A DNA stretch of 64,000 nt from Embiotoca jacksoni (lineage: Eukaryota; Chordata; Actinopteri; Embiotocidae): NCBI GenBank assembly GCA_022577435.1, contig JAKOON010000006.1, positions 17,282,501 through 17,346,500 on the forward strand, in the 5' to 3' direction. The first letter of the stretch is position 1; each line of letters starts with the position of its first letter. The notes below the pieces were generated by a model that worked only from the letters and a program-made list of their open reading frames with translations, did not search any database and was not told the DNA's origin. The translations under genes and the position numbers were made by a program. Below, in pieces: positions 47,776-59,959 of the stretch.

Positions 47776-48519
47776 GTGAGTACACACACACACACAGTCT
47801 GATACAAGCATCGTGTAAATAAAGCCAGCAAACAACACAAAAGGCACTCTCCTCACCTCTCCTGTGAATATTAATGAAAGTGCATTGGCTAGCTCTGTGT
47901 TCAATCCAGCTGTTTTGATCAGTATGATCCACAGCTGTGTGCACAATACAACGACACTCCCTGGTTTCCGTCAGGCTCTGACTTGCTTCTCACTCCTTTT
48001 TAATTTCTTTGTTCTACGTCGTCGTTTTACTTCTCCTCCACTGTGTCTTTTTAAAAGGAATTGATTCATATGTTTTCAGGCTTACTGGTATTTATAGCAC
48101 AGTGTTCCACAGATAAACATAATAGCTGCCACTCTCAGTAACAAGTACACATGCACAGTCGCACCATCAAATAAACACAATAGCCCATAGGAGGACAGAC
48201 AAGCAATTATTATCAACCAGCAATTATTGAGTGGGAAAGGGATATTAGTGCCATGTGTACACACATGCAGACACACAAGCAGTCACACAGGTACACACAG
48301 CAGTGGACAGGTATTGATTGGCTGCTGGGCGTGTTGCAGGGTTAGCAGTGGTTGTAATTCTTGCTTGATGATAGCTTTTTGCATGTGTGTGTGTTCGTGT
48401 GTGATTGTGTGTGAGTGTTATTGAATGTCTCAGATGAATAGCTTAATCGCTCTGCAGGGAGAGGGGTTAGAGAACCATGGATGAAATGAGAAACGACAGG
48501 CTTGCCTGCACCTGAGTGT

Positions 48520-48535
48520 TTGTGTGTGTGTGTGT

Positions 48536-48619
<84 letters not shown>
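48520..48619. repeat. (GT)n array
   Basis: About 50 GT units with one tgta interruption. Confidence 0.97.
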
Positions 48620-48620
<1 letters not shown>

Positions 48621-48747
48621 AAAGAGCCACAGGCAACAGGCTGAGGGTGAGAGATGTGTGTTCATGAGCAGGGATGATTTACCAAAATCAAAAATTTTCA
48701 GAATCAGATTATTGGTGAATAAGTTCAAATATAACTGATATAATCTA

Positions 48748-48748
<1 letters not shown>

Positions 48749-48787
<39 letters not shown>
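48749..48787. repeat. (TG)n array directly upstream of an acceptor pyrimidine tract
   Basis: About 19 TG units followed by tttcattttttcag at the acceptor, a (TG)m-T-rich-AG layout. Confidence 0.97.
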
Positions 48788-48792
<5 letters not shown>

Positions 48793-48801
48793 TTTTTTCA
48801 G

Positions 48802-48900
48802 CACCTGGACCTGTTCGCCACCTGAGCTTCACAGAAATCTTGGACACATCTCTCAGAGTGAGCTGGACCGAGCCTGAAGACAAGAACGGCATCATCACCG
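48802..48900 (+). CDS. sdk1: sdk1 exon: first half of FnIII-4
   Basis: The acceptor is tttcattttttcag; the donor is g|gttaga, a slightly weak form. Phase 1 to phase 1, 99 nt, so skipping would preserve the frame. It reads PGPVRHLSFTEILDTSLR, VSWTEPEDKNGIIT. HLSFTEILDTSL-VSW is nearly identical to remembered SDK1; VSWTEP carries the B-strand Trp. Residues are about 681-713. Its acceptor has a TG array just upstream. Confidence 0.95.
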
Positions 48901-50056
48901 GTTAGAGCATTACGACTCGATAGTATAACTACAAGAGCATAAGAACACTCTCAATAGTCACTCATAATTTCCTCCATTTGCCTCCATCTCTCTCCATAAT
49001 CATACAAACTTTCACTCGACCATGTTATTTTCAATCCCATTAACAGTTGTGATGAGACAAGCTTAAATCAAGTTTGTGTTGTGTGCCCTAATACACACAA
49101 TGATTAGAAATAACAGGCTCATCGTTTCCAATTCAGTGTTTTCCTCTCAGGTGGACAAATGCAGTCTGAAAAATGACTAATTTACATAAAAATGTAAAAG
49201 CATCTTCTTGAGGGAGCCCTTAAACTTCTAAAGTTTCCTCTGTGGTGTCCACTTATTTTCCTCCCACAGACAGCCCCCTGTCTCTGAAACTACTGTACGT
49301 TTGTGTACAACTGATTCATCACCAGCTAATCCCTTCCCTCTGCTGCTTGTCTTCCTATGTTATCTCAAACATGCCCTCGTCCCACGCCTCCCGTCACCCA
49401 GGGTGTTGTTTGTGTGGCACATCGCAGAGCCGAGGGCACCCTCCCCGCTCGCCCGCTCACCCCCCACAATTCATTTTGCCTCAGCACCTCCGAGGCTCTG
49501 TTAGACAATGGCGTTGGTGAACACGACAAGCTGCTGTGAATCAAGCGATTACTCCACGTTGCATGTGTGTGTGCCTTTTGTGTCGTTATGGCTGCATCCC
49601 GTCCAACATTCATCAGGCACCAACACAACAAGACCACAGTCTTAGCAGCGCGAGGCGGCGGCAGCGGCTTCACAGTCAGTCCAAGGAGTGGGAAAATGAG
49701 TATTCAAGCAAGGTCACCTTGCACATTTACTCTTTTCTCCTCAACCTGCTTTTCATCCAGCACCTGGTGAGCAGGGAGACAGATGAGGGACCATTCACTC
49801 TCTCCAGGGCTTTACACACAAATGGCCTCACTCACACACACTTCTGAAGGTGGTGCAGTGTGATGCATGACTACGAAGATGCAAAGGGACAAACAGGGAT
49901 TTTGAATGTAGTTACCCCTCCCCTACCCTCTTCTCCTTTTTTGGCTCCGTACCCCTCATTATGTGTGAGTGTGAGTGTGTTTGCGCCTGTGTGTTTGTGT
50001 GTACACTCTCATGTGTAGATGTGCCTTTATTAACCCAGTGTGTCTGCAACCCGCAG
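48901..50056. other. Intron within FnIII-4
   Basis: About 1.16 kb with no sizeable array or recognised element. Several overlapping open frames occur around 49242-49847 but lack domains or a consistent splice context. Confidence 0.75.
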
Positions 50057-50248
50057 GCTACGTGCTGTGGTGGGAAGTGCCTGGCGTACAATCGAGTCGT
50101 GAGGAACGTTCGCTGTCCAACTCCACCCTGCAGTACCAGCTGACCGGCCTCACCTCCACCACCGCATACACACTACAGGTGGCTGCGCTCACCGCGGCAG
50201 GACGGGGCGTGGCCACATCCTCCACCATCTCCACTGGAGTCCCACCAG
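50057..50248 (+). CDS. sdk1: sdk1 exon: second half of FnIII-4
   Basis: The acceptor is gtctgcaacccgcag, poor in pyrimidine runs; the donor is g|gtacag. Phase 1 to phase 1, 192 nt. It reads YVLWWEVPGVQSSREERS, LSNSTLQYQLTGLTSTTA, YTLQVAALTAAGRGVATS, STISTGVPP. LTSTTAYTLQVAA is the FnIII E-F signature; NST is a potential N-glycosylation site; SSTIS-GVPP matches SDK. Residues are about 714-777. Confidence 0.94.
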
Positions 50249-50327
50249 GTACAGTAAATAAATGTACACAAACACAGAAGAGGCTGGCAGTGGATGTTAA
50301 AAACTGTTTTTCCCTTGTGTGCATGCA

Positions 50328-50330
<3 letters not shown>

Positions 50331-50395
<65 letters not shown>
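50331..50395. repeat. (GT)n microsatellite
   Basis: About 32 GT units, 82 nt after the FnIII-4 donor. Confidence 0.97.
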
Positions 50396-50397
<2 letters not shown>

Positions 50398-50503
50398 GAG
50401 CAGAGTAAATATGACTGATGAGCTCTTACGCTGCCATTGTCTTTCCTCAGGCTGATAAGTGGCTGTTACTGTGCATCCATGAATCATCACCCACACAGCC
50501 AAC

Positions 50504-50565
50504 ACACACTCACACACTCACACACACACACACACACACTCACACTCACACACACACTCACACAC
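50504..50565. repeat. (CA)n array with CACT interruptions
   Basis: CA units regularly broken by cactca, complementary to the GT array 110 bp upstream. Confidence 0.93.
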
Positions 50566-53492
50566 AGGAGCTGGTCATTCACAGTATCTCAGAGAGCGCT
50601 TCAGTGTGAGTTGTGCACAAAACGCCTCTGTGTGCATGATGAGTTCGTGTGATTGGACTAAGGCCAAGTTGCAATCATTATTAGTGCTGATTAACTGCAA
50701 ATGGCAAAGTGGAGGGAATGCAGAGATGGGAGAAAGAGAGGGCAAGAGACAATCAAATGAACGAGAGAAGACGGGAGAGAAGATACGGAAACATAATGAG
50801 GGAAGAACAGAAAATACAACAAAATGCAATCTCCAAAGAACAGGAGACCAAAGTGTCTCAGAAATGGACTGAGAGGCAGGGAGGAAGTATGGCAGAATGA
50901 AGAGAAAAAAAAACATGGTTCATACAGCAGGATTTCTGTCCTAACATTTTCTGATTACTAATTTATGAATATAAGCCAAAAAAAAGTAAAAGCAAGATGG
51001 ATACAGACAGTTCTTAGATTCAGAGGTTTTTCATTAATTCATGAAAGCAAAAGACTGAAGGAAAGATGGAGGACTGGAGATATGAAAAAAGAACTAAAGA
51101 ATGAGTGGAGAGAGAAAGAAAGAGAGAGATTCACTGAGCATAGATTCTTGTCTTGTTTATTTATTCATGTATTCATGGAGTTGAAAGAATTTTGTCATTC
51201 ATCTGAGCAAGGCAGCTGATATCAACATTTCTACATTATGACGCTTACAAGTTGGCTGCACGCATTTACAGAGCAGTGGTAGCTGATAGCTATAATTCCT
51301 CTTGTGATGCACACATGTACCTCGCTGTATCCCCAATGAATAATGCCTTGTTTGCATAATAACTGGACACCGTCGTGTTATATTGTCCTATTAGAATAAG
51401 AAATCCTCCCAGACATTCTATGAAATCTGTCTCACGTGCCCGCAGTGTGCTGATGTGATCCAACACACACTGTTTGGTTTAGCATTGATATGTATTTTGT
51501 CATGTTCAGCAAATATGGCGCTCGTGATTCTGCTGCAGAATGGGATGGATTACAACAGATCTCACACACACAGTCGAGGAAAGTGTTTTAAAAGTATTTT
51601 TGTGTTTGAGGAAGACAGTTTTAAAGTGGATTGTGGTGATTATTGATTATGTCAGGTTCAACAGAAGCAAGCTGTCACATATTTCATTTGTTCACACACA
51701 ATTAAAAAAAAAAAAAAAAACTGGATTTCAGCCTATGTCTCCAGAGCTGTTGTCATATGTGCTGCCTGCCAGACCAATGCCAATTCAATTCAACAGCTAT
51801 CACTGAAGTCTATTTAGAGCCAGCTATAAATTCTGTCCTGCATTTGAAGGGTTGTGATGTAAAAACCTTTCATTGGAATATTTCGTTCTGGTTGAATTGT
51901 GCATAGAAAACGTATTATTACTCCTCTATAATTTACTCCAGGTTGACAAAAAAAACCAAACAAAAAAAACAGCATCACCAGCAGACGAAAATAATAGTTG
52001 TCTTCTGGACCAAACTCAGTGCAGCTCGCAGTTTTAATGTGACAGAAGCAGCTAATTCAGAGTTTTAGATGGTGGTGTTTAGCAGGACATGGCAACTGAC
52101 AGACTTGGGCTACATCAATGATGCTTTTGTCAGAGAGTTTTCTTTATAGCTGAATTAGTTGATTTCCAATTATTCTTCCTTCCAGTTATTGATACTGTCA
52201 CGCTTGGCTTTCAAGTGTGTACCATCTGCCAGTTGGGGATGACAGTTATCATCTAATTATCTCTTCTTTGCAAGTAATACTCACAAAAAAAAAGAGCTTT
52301 TAAATGTTACTGTTTCTACTTTTTTACCAGATTCTTTTCTGAGAAAAAAAAAACCCTGCAGGATACAAACTCTTTAGACTTAAAATATGAAAATACATTG
52401 TATATCAGCTACATTTTGTCAGCTCTGACTCAAAGTCAGCTCAAAGTGATTATGTGGGTGTGATCATTTACAAGTCAAGTCCTCGTGTTTTAGTTTCTTA
52501 TTGCTCTCCCGTGTGATTGTGCCATTCAGGCTGCCACATCAGTTTCCTGTTGCTTATTATAGTCATAGCGATGGAACTATGTCAGAACACAAGCGGGTCA
52601 AACATAATTTCACAGGTTTGCAGCCTACTCAGACATTTATAGACCTTAAATGGAATATAGTGAACTATGAATTTACTTCAACTCAGGTCCTCTGGTGCAC
52701 GGATTTATCTCTCTCTCTCTCTCTGCATTGTATTGTCGGCCTCAGAAATAATGAAATCAATTGCTATGACAGAGAGAGAGATACAACTGTGGCATAACTG
52801 CCGTTGCTTTAGTTAAAATGTACTTTTTTTCAGTCTTATATTTTCCTTTTTGTCATGGTCTAGCAATGAACATGTGGACACATCAGGAAAAAAAGGACCG
52901 GAGGCAATTTTCTTGGCTCTTTCGCGCCTTAAGCCTTTTTTGCACGTTATTTAGCAACATGATTTCATTCTCTTTCTATTTCTTTTGTCAACGTCACTAC
53001 ACGTGTATTAGAGATAAGCCATGTTGCAGTTGGGATGACACTTTTTGCCAGTTTTGGCATTGTACATGGTTTTATCCCTCTCTGTTGTAAATTGTTGTTT
53101 GTTTTTCTCATTTCTTTTTTATACCCATCTTCCTGAAAAAATATACCATGCTGTGATGTTGCGGTCCTTCTCTGCTCGAACAAAACAACGGTCTCAGAAG
53201 AGAGATGCATTTTGCATGCGGTTGCGGCAGAGATGTCTTTTGATCTTAAAGAACTTCTAAGTGCCTTATTGAAACATCAGAACGGCAGCAGACAGACTAC
53301 TCTTTTCATGAATAAGATTATTATGAGTGCAATCATCCCACGGGTTTCAGTCCATAAATATTTCATACACCTGTAGGAATAAATGCAGCGGAGAAAAAGG
53401 GCCTACAGTCACCAGCTGCCTTATGGCTGAATTCCTTCACGTTTTCTGTAGCTTTAAAGTAAAGTGCTATTCTTTTTGTTCCCTATCTGCAG

Positions 53493-53602
53493 AACTTCCT
53501 GGTGCTCCATCGAACCTGGTCATCTCCAACATCAGCCCTCGGACAGCAACGCTTAAGTTCCACCGCGGTCCTGATGGGAAGACCGCTATATCAAGATGGA
53601 TC
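53493..53602 (+). CDS. sdk1: sdk1 exon: first part of FnIII-5
   Basis: The acceptor is ttccctatctgcag and the donor is atc|gtaagg. Phase 1 in, phase 0 out. It reads ELPGAPSNLVISNISPRT, ATLKFHRGPDGKTAISRW, I. LPGAPSNLVISNISPR matches remembered SDK1 exactly. The usual B-strand Trp is Phe here (LKFHRG), as I recall in SDK generally. NIS is a potential N-glycosylation site. Residues are about 778-814. A second GT 10 nt downstream would shift the frame. Confidence 0.94.
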
Positions 53603-53704
53603 GTAAGGACAGGTGCGTGTCTGTGTTTGTGTCGCATTTACACTTCTGTGGTCAGTATTGTGACACAGCAGGAGGACAACACTTGGGTACTTCCTCTTTA
53701 ACAG

Positions 53705-53817
53705 GTGGTAAAGGACGATGGAAAGGAGGAGGTGTGGAGAGTTCTCTACCAGAAAGACAACCAGCCAGATGCAGACACTCTGGAGATCCCCAACCTGACT
53801 CCATTCACTCAGTACAG
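53705..53817 (+). CDS. sdk1: sdk1 exon: middle part of FnIII-5
   Basis: The acceptor is ttcctctttaacag and the donor is ag|gtgagc. Phase 0 in, phase 2 out. It reads VVKDDGKEEVWRVLYQKD, NQPDADTLEIPNLTPFTQ, YR. LEIPNLTP-T-YR is the conserved E-F stretch of SDK FnIII-5; the preceding loop is a few residues shorter than the human SDK1 loop as I recall it. Residues are about 815-851. It is separated from the previous exon by only 102 nt. Confidence 0.94.
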
Positions 53818-53861
53818 GTGAGCAGTAAACACACAGAGCCTGTATAAGAACAAGTGCTAGT

Positions 53862-53864
53862 ACA

Positions 53865-53944
<80 letters not shown>
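53862..53944. repeat. Compound (CA)n(CG)9(CA)n array
   Basis: CA units (53862-53880), then about nine pure CG units (53881-53899), then about 22 CA units to 53944. The whole array is alternating purine-pyrimidine, the sequence class that most readily adopts Z-DNA. Confidence 0.97.
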
Positions 53945-53948
<4 letters not shown>

Positions 53949-55189
53949 CTTCTTCACACACATCTCACTCTCCGCCAGTTTCTGCAGCATTGCAATGCTC
54001 AGGTGAAGTTAGATAAATCACAGACACACAGAGAGACAGTTCCATCTGAGACTTTTCTGTTTGTCAGCACCTTCACAGCTGCTGCATGCAGATCCTTATT
54101 ACCTCTCGCAACTAGCTGGAGGGAACGAGAGGGGAGAGGGAAGGAGGGAGATGAGGGCAGCAGAGAAGAAAGGTGATGAGAAAGCGGGACGGGCAGCAGA
54201 GAACATTAAAGAGAAGAAGAGACAAAGGGATAAGAGACATGGGGAACAGGAAATAGAGGAGGTGAGAGGAGTGTCTGTAATCCCTCCTCAAGGGCTGTTG
54301 GGAGCTTGCATTTTGTAAACGTGATCTGTCGCTACTGAACAGCAGCAACTCTTGCTTCTTTCTCTCTCCCTCTCCTTCTCTATCTATCCGTCTGTCTATC
54401 TTCTACACTTATCGGTCTATCTGTCTATGTCTGCCTCTTTCTCTCCGTATCTCCGCCTTCATCTGTAATGGGATTGCGGTGTGTGTAGACACACATTGTA
54501 CACTCCCAAGGATTATGTTGTCACAGGCGACACCATTGGGACGTTAGATGAAGTGATGCACTTGTCTGTATTTCTTATCCCCTGCTTTAAGTCCCACACA
54601 CTCTGCACGCTCACACTTTCTATCACTTGCAGCCACAGTGAATCATGGTTGCATTTAGAAGTAAAAAAAAAAAAGCAACAAACGCTCCCTCATGGCTGAA
54701 GGTGCGTCTCCAAGTCTGTATAGTTATATCTCTTTTACTGACTGAGTGTTTACTTCCTTCAAACAACCTCTGGTGGAGACTTCTAGCCGAAGATGATTCT
54801 CGGCAAAATATATTATTTAGTTGTGAAACAAGTAACACAAATATCACATTTCTTTCTAGATATAAGCTCAAATATTCAAAGTAGTTTTTTTACACTTTAA
54901 GATTGAAAAGTCTGTTTGTACTATTTTGAGGCAATACAATATATTCACAATTTCTTTCTCCAGTATCTCCATATGCACATATGACAGCATGCAGTTCATT
55001 CAGTAAATCAAAAGCTGGATGCTGATGAAAATCCAACTTAGGTTTGTTTATTATGAACTCGCTTATTATTTTTTGGGGATGTGTTCAAAGAGGGACTTCA
55101 TGAATTAAATTGCTCAAAAAAGACTTAAGACTATTTCCCTGCAGTGACAAAGCCAGTGCTTTGACAAGTGCAGTGTTTTTTTTTGTTAA

Positions 55190-55312
55190 AGAATAATTTT
55201 TTGGGGCATTTTGCTTTTATTGGATAGTTGCCATAGAGATGGTCAGGAAATGTGGGGAATCAAAAGGGGAATGACATGCGATTAGAAAAACTGGTGGGAC
55301 CCAAACGCATGA
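55190..55312. repeat. Degraded fish dispersed repeat
   Basis: ttttggggcattttgctttt, attggatag, ggtcaggaaatgtgggga and ggggaatgacatgc follow a repeat pattern I know from many fish genomes. It is short, diverged and unnamed. Confidence 0.55.
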
Positions 55313-56906
55313 CAAGACTGGATTTTATGTTTGATAATTCCTCTGCAAAGATCAAATGTGTTTGCACTAAGATGAGAGAATAGGTGGAGTTAGTTGACAG
55401 ACGTGCTCGTACACAGACGTACCCAAAATTACAAAACACCTTTCATGTTTGTTAACTGTGGATTTTTTGCACTTGCTGAACATTCATCTACTGCACATTG
55501 ATACAATTATCAATGTAATTGTGAAATATTTTTTCACATGACAACCCACATCAGTATAAGCAGTTGACCCAGATTTTCAAAGAAAAGTCAGCACTGATGA
55601 GTAAAACTTGTAAAACTTGTAGTGTCAGATCTTTTCACTGCAGTTGATGAAACGCCTGTAGTAATCTGTAGTCTCTGTTTTGATTGAGGGGCTATGTGTA
55701 ATTTGCGCGGATGGGACAGCCAATGCTTCATTAATGTGATGTCTCCTGACATGCAACAGGATTGGTTAGCATCTAAATTTCTCAACGCTCCCAAGTTGAA
55801 TTTTTATTAAAGGCAATGGAGATGAAAGCTGGCGGCGTGAGTGACTGTCAGCCCACAAAACAACTAGAGGTAAAAAAGAAATGATGAACATAAACAAAAG
55901 CACACTGATTCGGGCTGATTGTGCAGGCTGAAGCACCATTCATGCTTTCAGTGGATTATTATTATTATTATTGTTTGTTTCCTTCTGCTCAGACCAACAT
56001 CTGATACATTGTGGTTACCTTCAATAATTCAACCTCCAGCAGGATTTAACAATAAATGACCTCGTGCATTTTCCTTTTTAATCTTCCACTATTGAATTAA
56101 TAAGGACTGATATTCAGCACATAAACTTGTTGACGTTTATTGTACTACTATATAAATACATCTAAGACAAGTATGAGTCAATTCAAATATGCAGATTAGA
56201 AAGAAAAGGAGCCGAGTTGGAATGTATTAATTAGCTTTTGATAATTATGTGCACAACCATAACAAGCAGCACCAATATCCCTGCTGCAACAATAAGGCGC
56301 CTTTTTTTATTCGGGCTCTGACAGTATAATTAAGGCGATATATGTTTATCATTTAATGTTTGTTTGTTTTGTTTTATTGAGCTTGAGATGCTTCATGATG
56401 ATGAACCTTTTTTTCTCTCTCCTCTCTTCTGCTCGTTTCATTTGTTGCTGCATTTCGAGGGGATGAGAGGAGGGAATGTGATTGGTCATTGCTGAAGCTT
56501 TCCCTGACTCCTGTATTCCTCCTATTATGCCCTCCACCTTCGTTTAGTGTGTTAGTATTTTAACATTTACTGATTAGTACTAGACACAAACTCCCACTAA
56601 TAGGACTGTCACTAAATTCACCGATATTTGAACCAAAATTTTAAACCAGCGCACGTCTTGAGTTTGTAATGCAGGCTTTCTGCAATAAATTATTGTGAGT
56701 TGCAGTCTCCAAGCCCACGGAGATATTCCCTGATCAATATGACATTGTCAGTATTATTTTCACAGACTTTTGCTTCTTTTAGCACCACTTAGGAACTTAT
56801 ACCACTGTTTTCACTGGCTGAATCGTACTCCTCGTGTAAAATGAAGGGAACTTGATGTGTAAAATGAGTGAAATGCTTCTTTAACTTTGCTCTCCGAACT
56901 CTCCAG

Positions 56907-57057
56907 GTTCAGGATGCAGCAGGTGAACATTGTCGGTTCCAGTCCCGTGAGCGCCCCCTCAAGGCTGATTCAAACCTTACAGGCTACCCCTGACACACAC
57001 CCCTCCAACATCAGCTGTCTGTCTGCTACACAGACCAGCCTGCGCCTCAACTGGAAG
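56907..57057 (+). CDS. sdk1: sdk1 exon: end of FnIII-5 and start of FnIII-6
   Basis: The acceptor is ctccgaactctccag and the donor is aag|gtactg. Phase 2 in, phase 0 out. It reads FRMQQVNIVGSSPVSAPS, RLIQTLQATPDTHPSNIS, CLSATQTSLRLNWK. FRM-QVNIVG-SP-S-PSR-IQTLQA-PD is nearly constant in SDK1/2. NIS is a potential N-glycosylation site; LRLNWK gives the FnIII-6 B-strand Trp. Residues are about 852-902. The CA array starts 8 nt after the donor. Confidence 0.95.
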
Positions 57058-57063
57058 GTACTG

Positions 57064-57114
<51 letters not shown>

Positions 57115-59338
57115 CAGATACACAGCTACCTCTTGGAAACCATTAACCCTTACTCTGCCCCTCTTACACTTGTTTAAATAGTGCTAATTTGTCTGGGATT
57201 TTATTTGTGTCTTTGCTCTTGTTCTTCTCTGCACATGCACATGCACATGCGTGTGCTCTCACCAGCAGCTGGACTGAACGGGTTGAGTGGCTGACAGTCT
57301 ATAATCAGCGTCTCTCCTGGTTATCAGTGCTAACACTAATCTGTCACATTTCCCATTCACCGTGCGGACCCTCAGCAGCCCAAACTGCAATGTAATTTTC
57401 TCCTCACTGTCTTTTATTTTCTGTTCTTGTTCCCGCTCTTCTTTCCTCGCTCTTTCCCTCTGTCTCTCTTTTACTCTCCCTTCCTCCCTTCTATTATAAC
57501 ATAAAATGCAGAGCAGAGTATTTTCCATTTAAGAGTTGGAATGAGAAAAACAGCCTGTCAAATCAGACACAGACACTGATGCGCTTTAGGCTACCTGTGC
57601 AGCATGCTAATGGGATTTTACCTGCATGTTAGCACCCAGCCTGAGCTATGCTAGGTTTTCTGCTGTAATGGAACCATCACGATGGTTTTAGCTGAGGCTA
57701 TTATTCTGAGTTGCACATTAAAGGTAATAAAGCTAATGTGACATTCTGTATTGTGGGTCCTAAATGCTAAACTGAGCTAAATTACTTGGGTATTTAAAAT
57801 GACTGCGTAGCTCACTTCTTTATCTGTTGTGCTGCACAGAGCAACCGTTGTACATGTTGGTTTAAAAATCTTCTGTGGAAATATATACTGTGAACAAACT
57901 AAACTTTCTGCTGACACGATTTTAGGGCAATGACTAATATGTGGTTGTGGAGCTAATGAATAATCACGTGGTGGGTCACAGGCAGAGTAGAGCGGGTGAG
58001 ATGACAGAGGAAAAAATGTGGACGGGAGAAGGAGACAGGGTCACAGGAAATGAGAGTGGAAGTGAGTAAAAGAAGATGACAGGGTGTCTAAGACAGGGAA
58101 AAAGAGGGAGATAGCGACAGAAGGTTCAGGAGATGGGATGTCAAAAGGGGAGACAACAGTAAAAGCTTTATTGATGTACTTTAGAGTTTGACGCAATCAC
58201 CAAAATAACCGCTACGAAAGGCCTTTTCACTTCTGAGTGTGTGTCTTTCTTTATGTCATATTGTGGAAACATAAACGGGACTTATGTCAAGTTAACTTCT
58301 GTTGTCAGGAACCAGCTCCATGTTTATTTTAGGCTTTAACTGCCCTGAAAACCGGCTTTCTCAGTCATCTCCTTACTCTGAGTGATGGGGTCCTACATGC
58401 ACTTGCTTTTCACACTTGTTTTAAGCAGGTGGGGCTTATTGGGATGAGGTGATATCACATACAGTAATTCCGTAACCCAATCAGAGTATAGCAACAATGG
58501 ATTTAAATTTAAGAAAAGACTTTGATTTTATAAATCAATTGATTTTATACATATTTAATGTTATGAATAAATATCTCATCTTTCAGCTTCCTTATATTTG
58601 TCTTTAGGAATCTATTTTAGTGATCAATCTTTGTGCATAAGATATGCGTGGGCGGGATGTGCACACTGTATATCGTGATATAAGTGGTTCTGTATGTATG
58701 TCTGTGATATTGTTGTCGTGTGTCTTATATATATATGTTCGTTTTTGTATATGTGCACTCATAAAGACCTTTAGTCATGTTACATACATTTCTAATAGAT
58801 ATAATGGAGGCATTAAAGCATGCTGTTAATGAGGAACTGTGTTACATTGCTCGATGGTAGAGCTTCAACATTCTGTGTCAATCAAATTATCATCATTATC
58901 AGCTTTATTATCGTGATTTCAACTCTTTGTGTTGATCTCTTCTTCTAACCAGAGTCCAAATTAATGAATTAACACCAAGGAAAGTGACGGCTCACGGTCA
59001 TTAAGCCGGCACATTTCAGGGTACTTGCACAGTTCAGGATTGACACGCTGACCCTCATTTACTAAACTATTACAGAATAAAGACTACAAATCAAATAAAA
59101 AAATCTGCCTGGGAAATTGTCCTGAAAATAGACATCTTTTAAGTAGATGCCAGTTTACTTTTATTCTTATGCTAAACGTGGTTATAGTTGTATGATTTCT
59201 TTAAGCATGTGTAACTAAACATACGAATGTCATTTAGAGGATAGCAACATGACCTTGGCAACAATAATAATTCATGCAAAATACTTCTCAATTATCATCT
59301 CTTTTTCCACTCTCCTTTCATTCTTTGTTCCCTTCCAG
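57058..59338. other. Intron within FnIII-6
   Basis: CA array near the donor (57065-57112), a CT-rich stretch (57395-57490) and a purine-rich stretch (57980-58160). No exon or recognised mobile element. Confidence 0.78.
57065..57112. repeat. (CA)n microsatellite 8 nt from a donor
   Basis: About 24 AC units beginning right after gtactga. Confidence 0.97.
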
Positions 59339-59579
59339 CCTCTTCCAGTGTCTGAGTACAACAGCAGTCCAGAGAATGTGGGCTACCGGCTGCGTGTGTG
59401 GAGGACAGACGGTCAGGGCGAGGACAGGACCGAGGATGCGGAGGGAGCAGGGGGCGCCACTGAGGCCACAGTGGAGGGCCTGAATCCATGGACCCAGTAC
59501 CAGGTCCAGATACAAGCCTTCAACTCCATAGGACCAGGACCATGGAGTCAGACTGTCGCCGCACACACAGCTGAATCTG
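59339..59579 (+). CDS. sdk1: sdk1 exon: rest of FnIII-6
   Basis: The acceptor is tttgttcccttccag and the donor is g|gtatga. Phase 0 in, phase 1 out; at 241 nt the longest exon here. It reads PLPVSEYNSSPENVGYRL, RVWRTDGQGEDRTEDAEG, AGGATEATVEGLNPWTQY, QVQIQAFNSIGPGPWSQT, VAAHTAES. Y-VQ-QAFN-IG-GPWS is the SDK signature. An Ala/Gly/Glu-rich loop (residues about 930-943) replaces the more polar loop I recall in mammals. Residues are about 903-982. Confidence 0.95.

Positions 59580-59959
<380 letters not shown>

Larger units (their letters stand above)
47776..48801. other. Intron between FnIII-3 and FnIII-4
   Basis: Short CA array at the donor (47782-47796), a 100-nt GT array (48520-48619) and a TG array against the acceptor (48749-48787). 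No extra exon seen. Confidence 0.8.
50249..53492. other. Intron between FnIII-4 and FnIII-5
   Basis: A GT array (50331-50395), a mixed CACACT array (50504-50565), a purine-rich stretch (50700-51130) and A-runs (51703-51720, 52342-52352). No exon or recognised mobile element seen. Confidence 0.75.
53818..56906. other. Intron within FnIII-5
   Basis: Contains a CA-CG-CA array (53862-53944), a purine-rich block (54115-54260), a CT-rich block (54357-54460) and a degraded dispersed repeat (55190-55312). No exon seen. Confidence 0.78.

Noticed and set aside
49242..49847. Cluster of overlapping open frames in the FnIII-4 intron
   Set aside because: Three frames are open at once in GC-richer DNA, none with a domain, and the FnIII-4 exons join in frame without them.
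53603..53612. Alternative donor 10 nt downstream (gtgcgt) for the FnIII-5 exon
   Set aside because: It would end in phase 1 while the next exon starts in phase 0, giving a frameshift; gtaagg at 53603 fits the protein.
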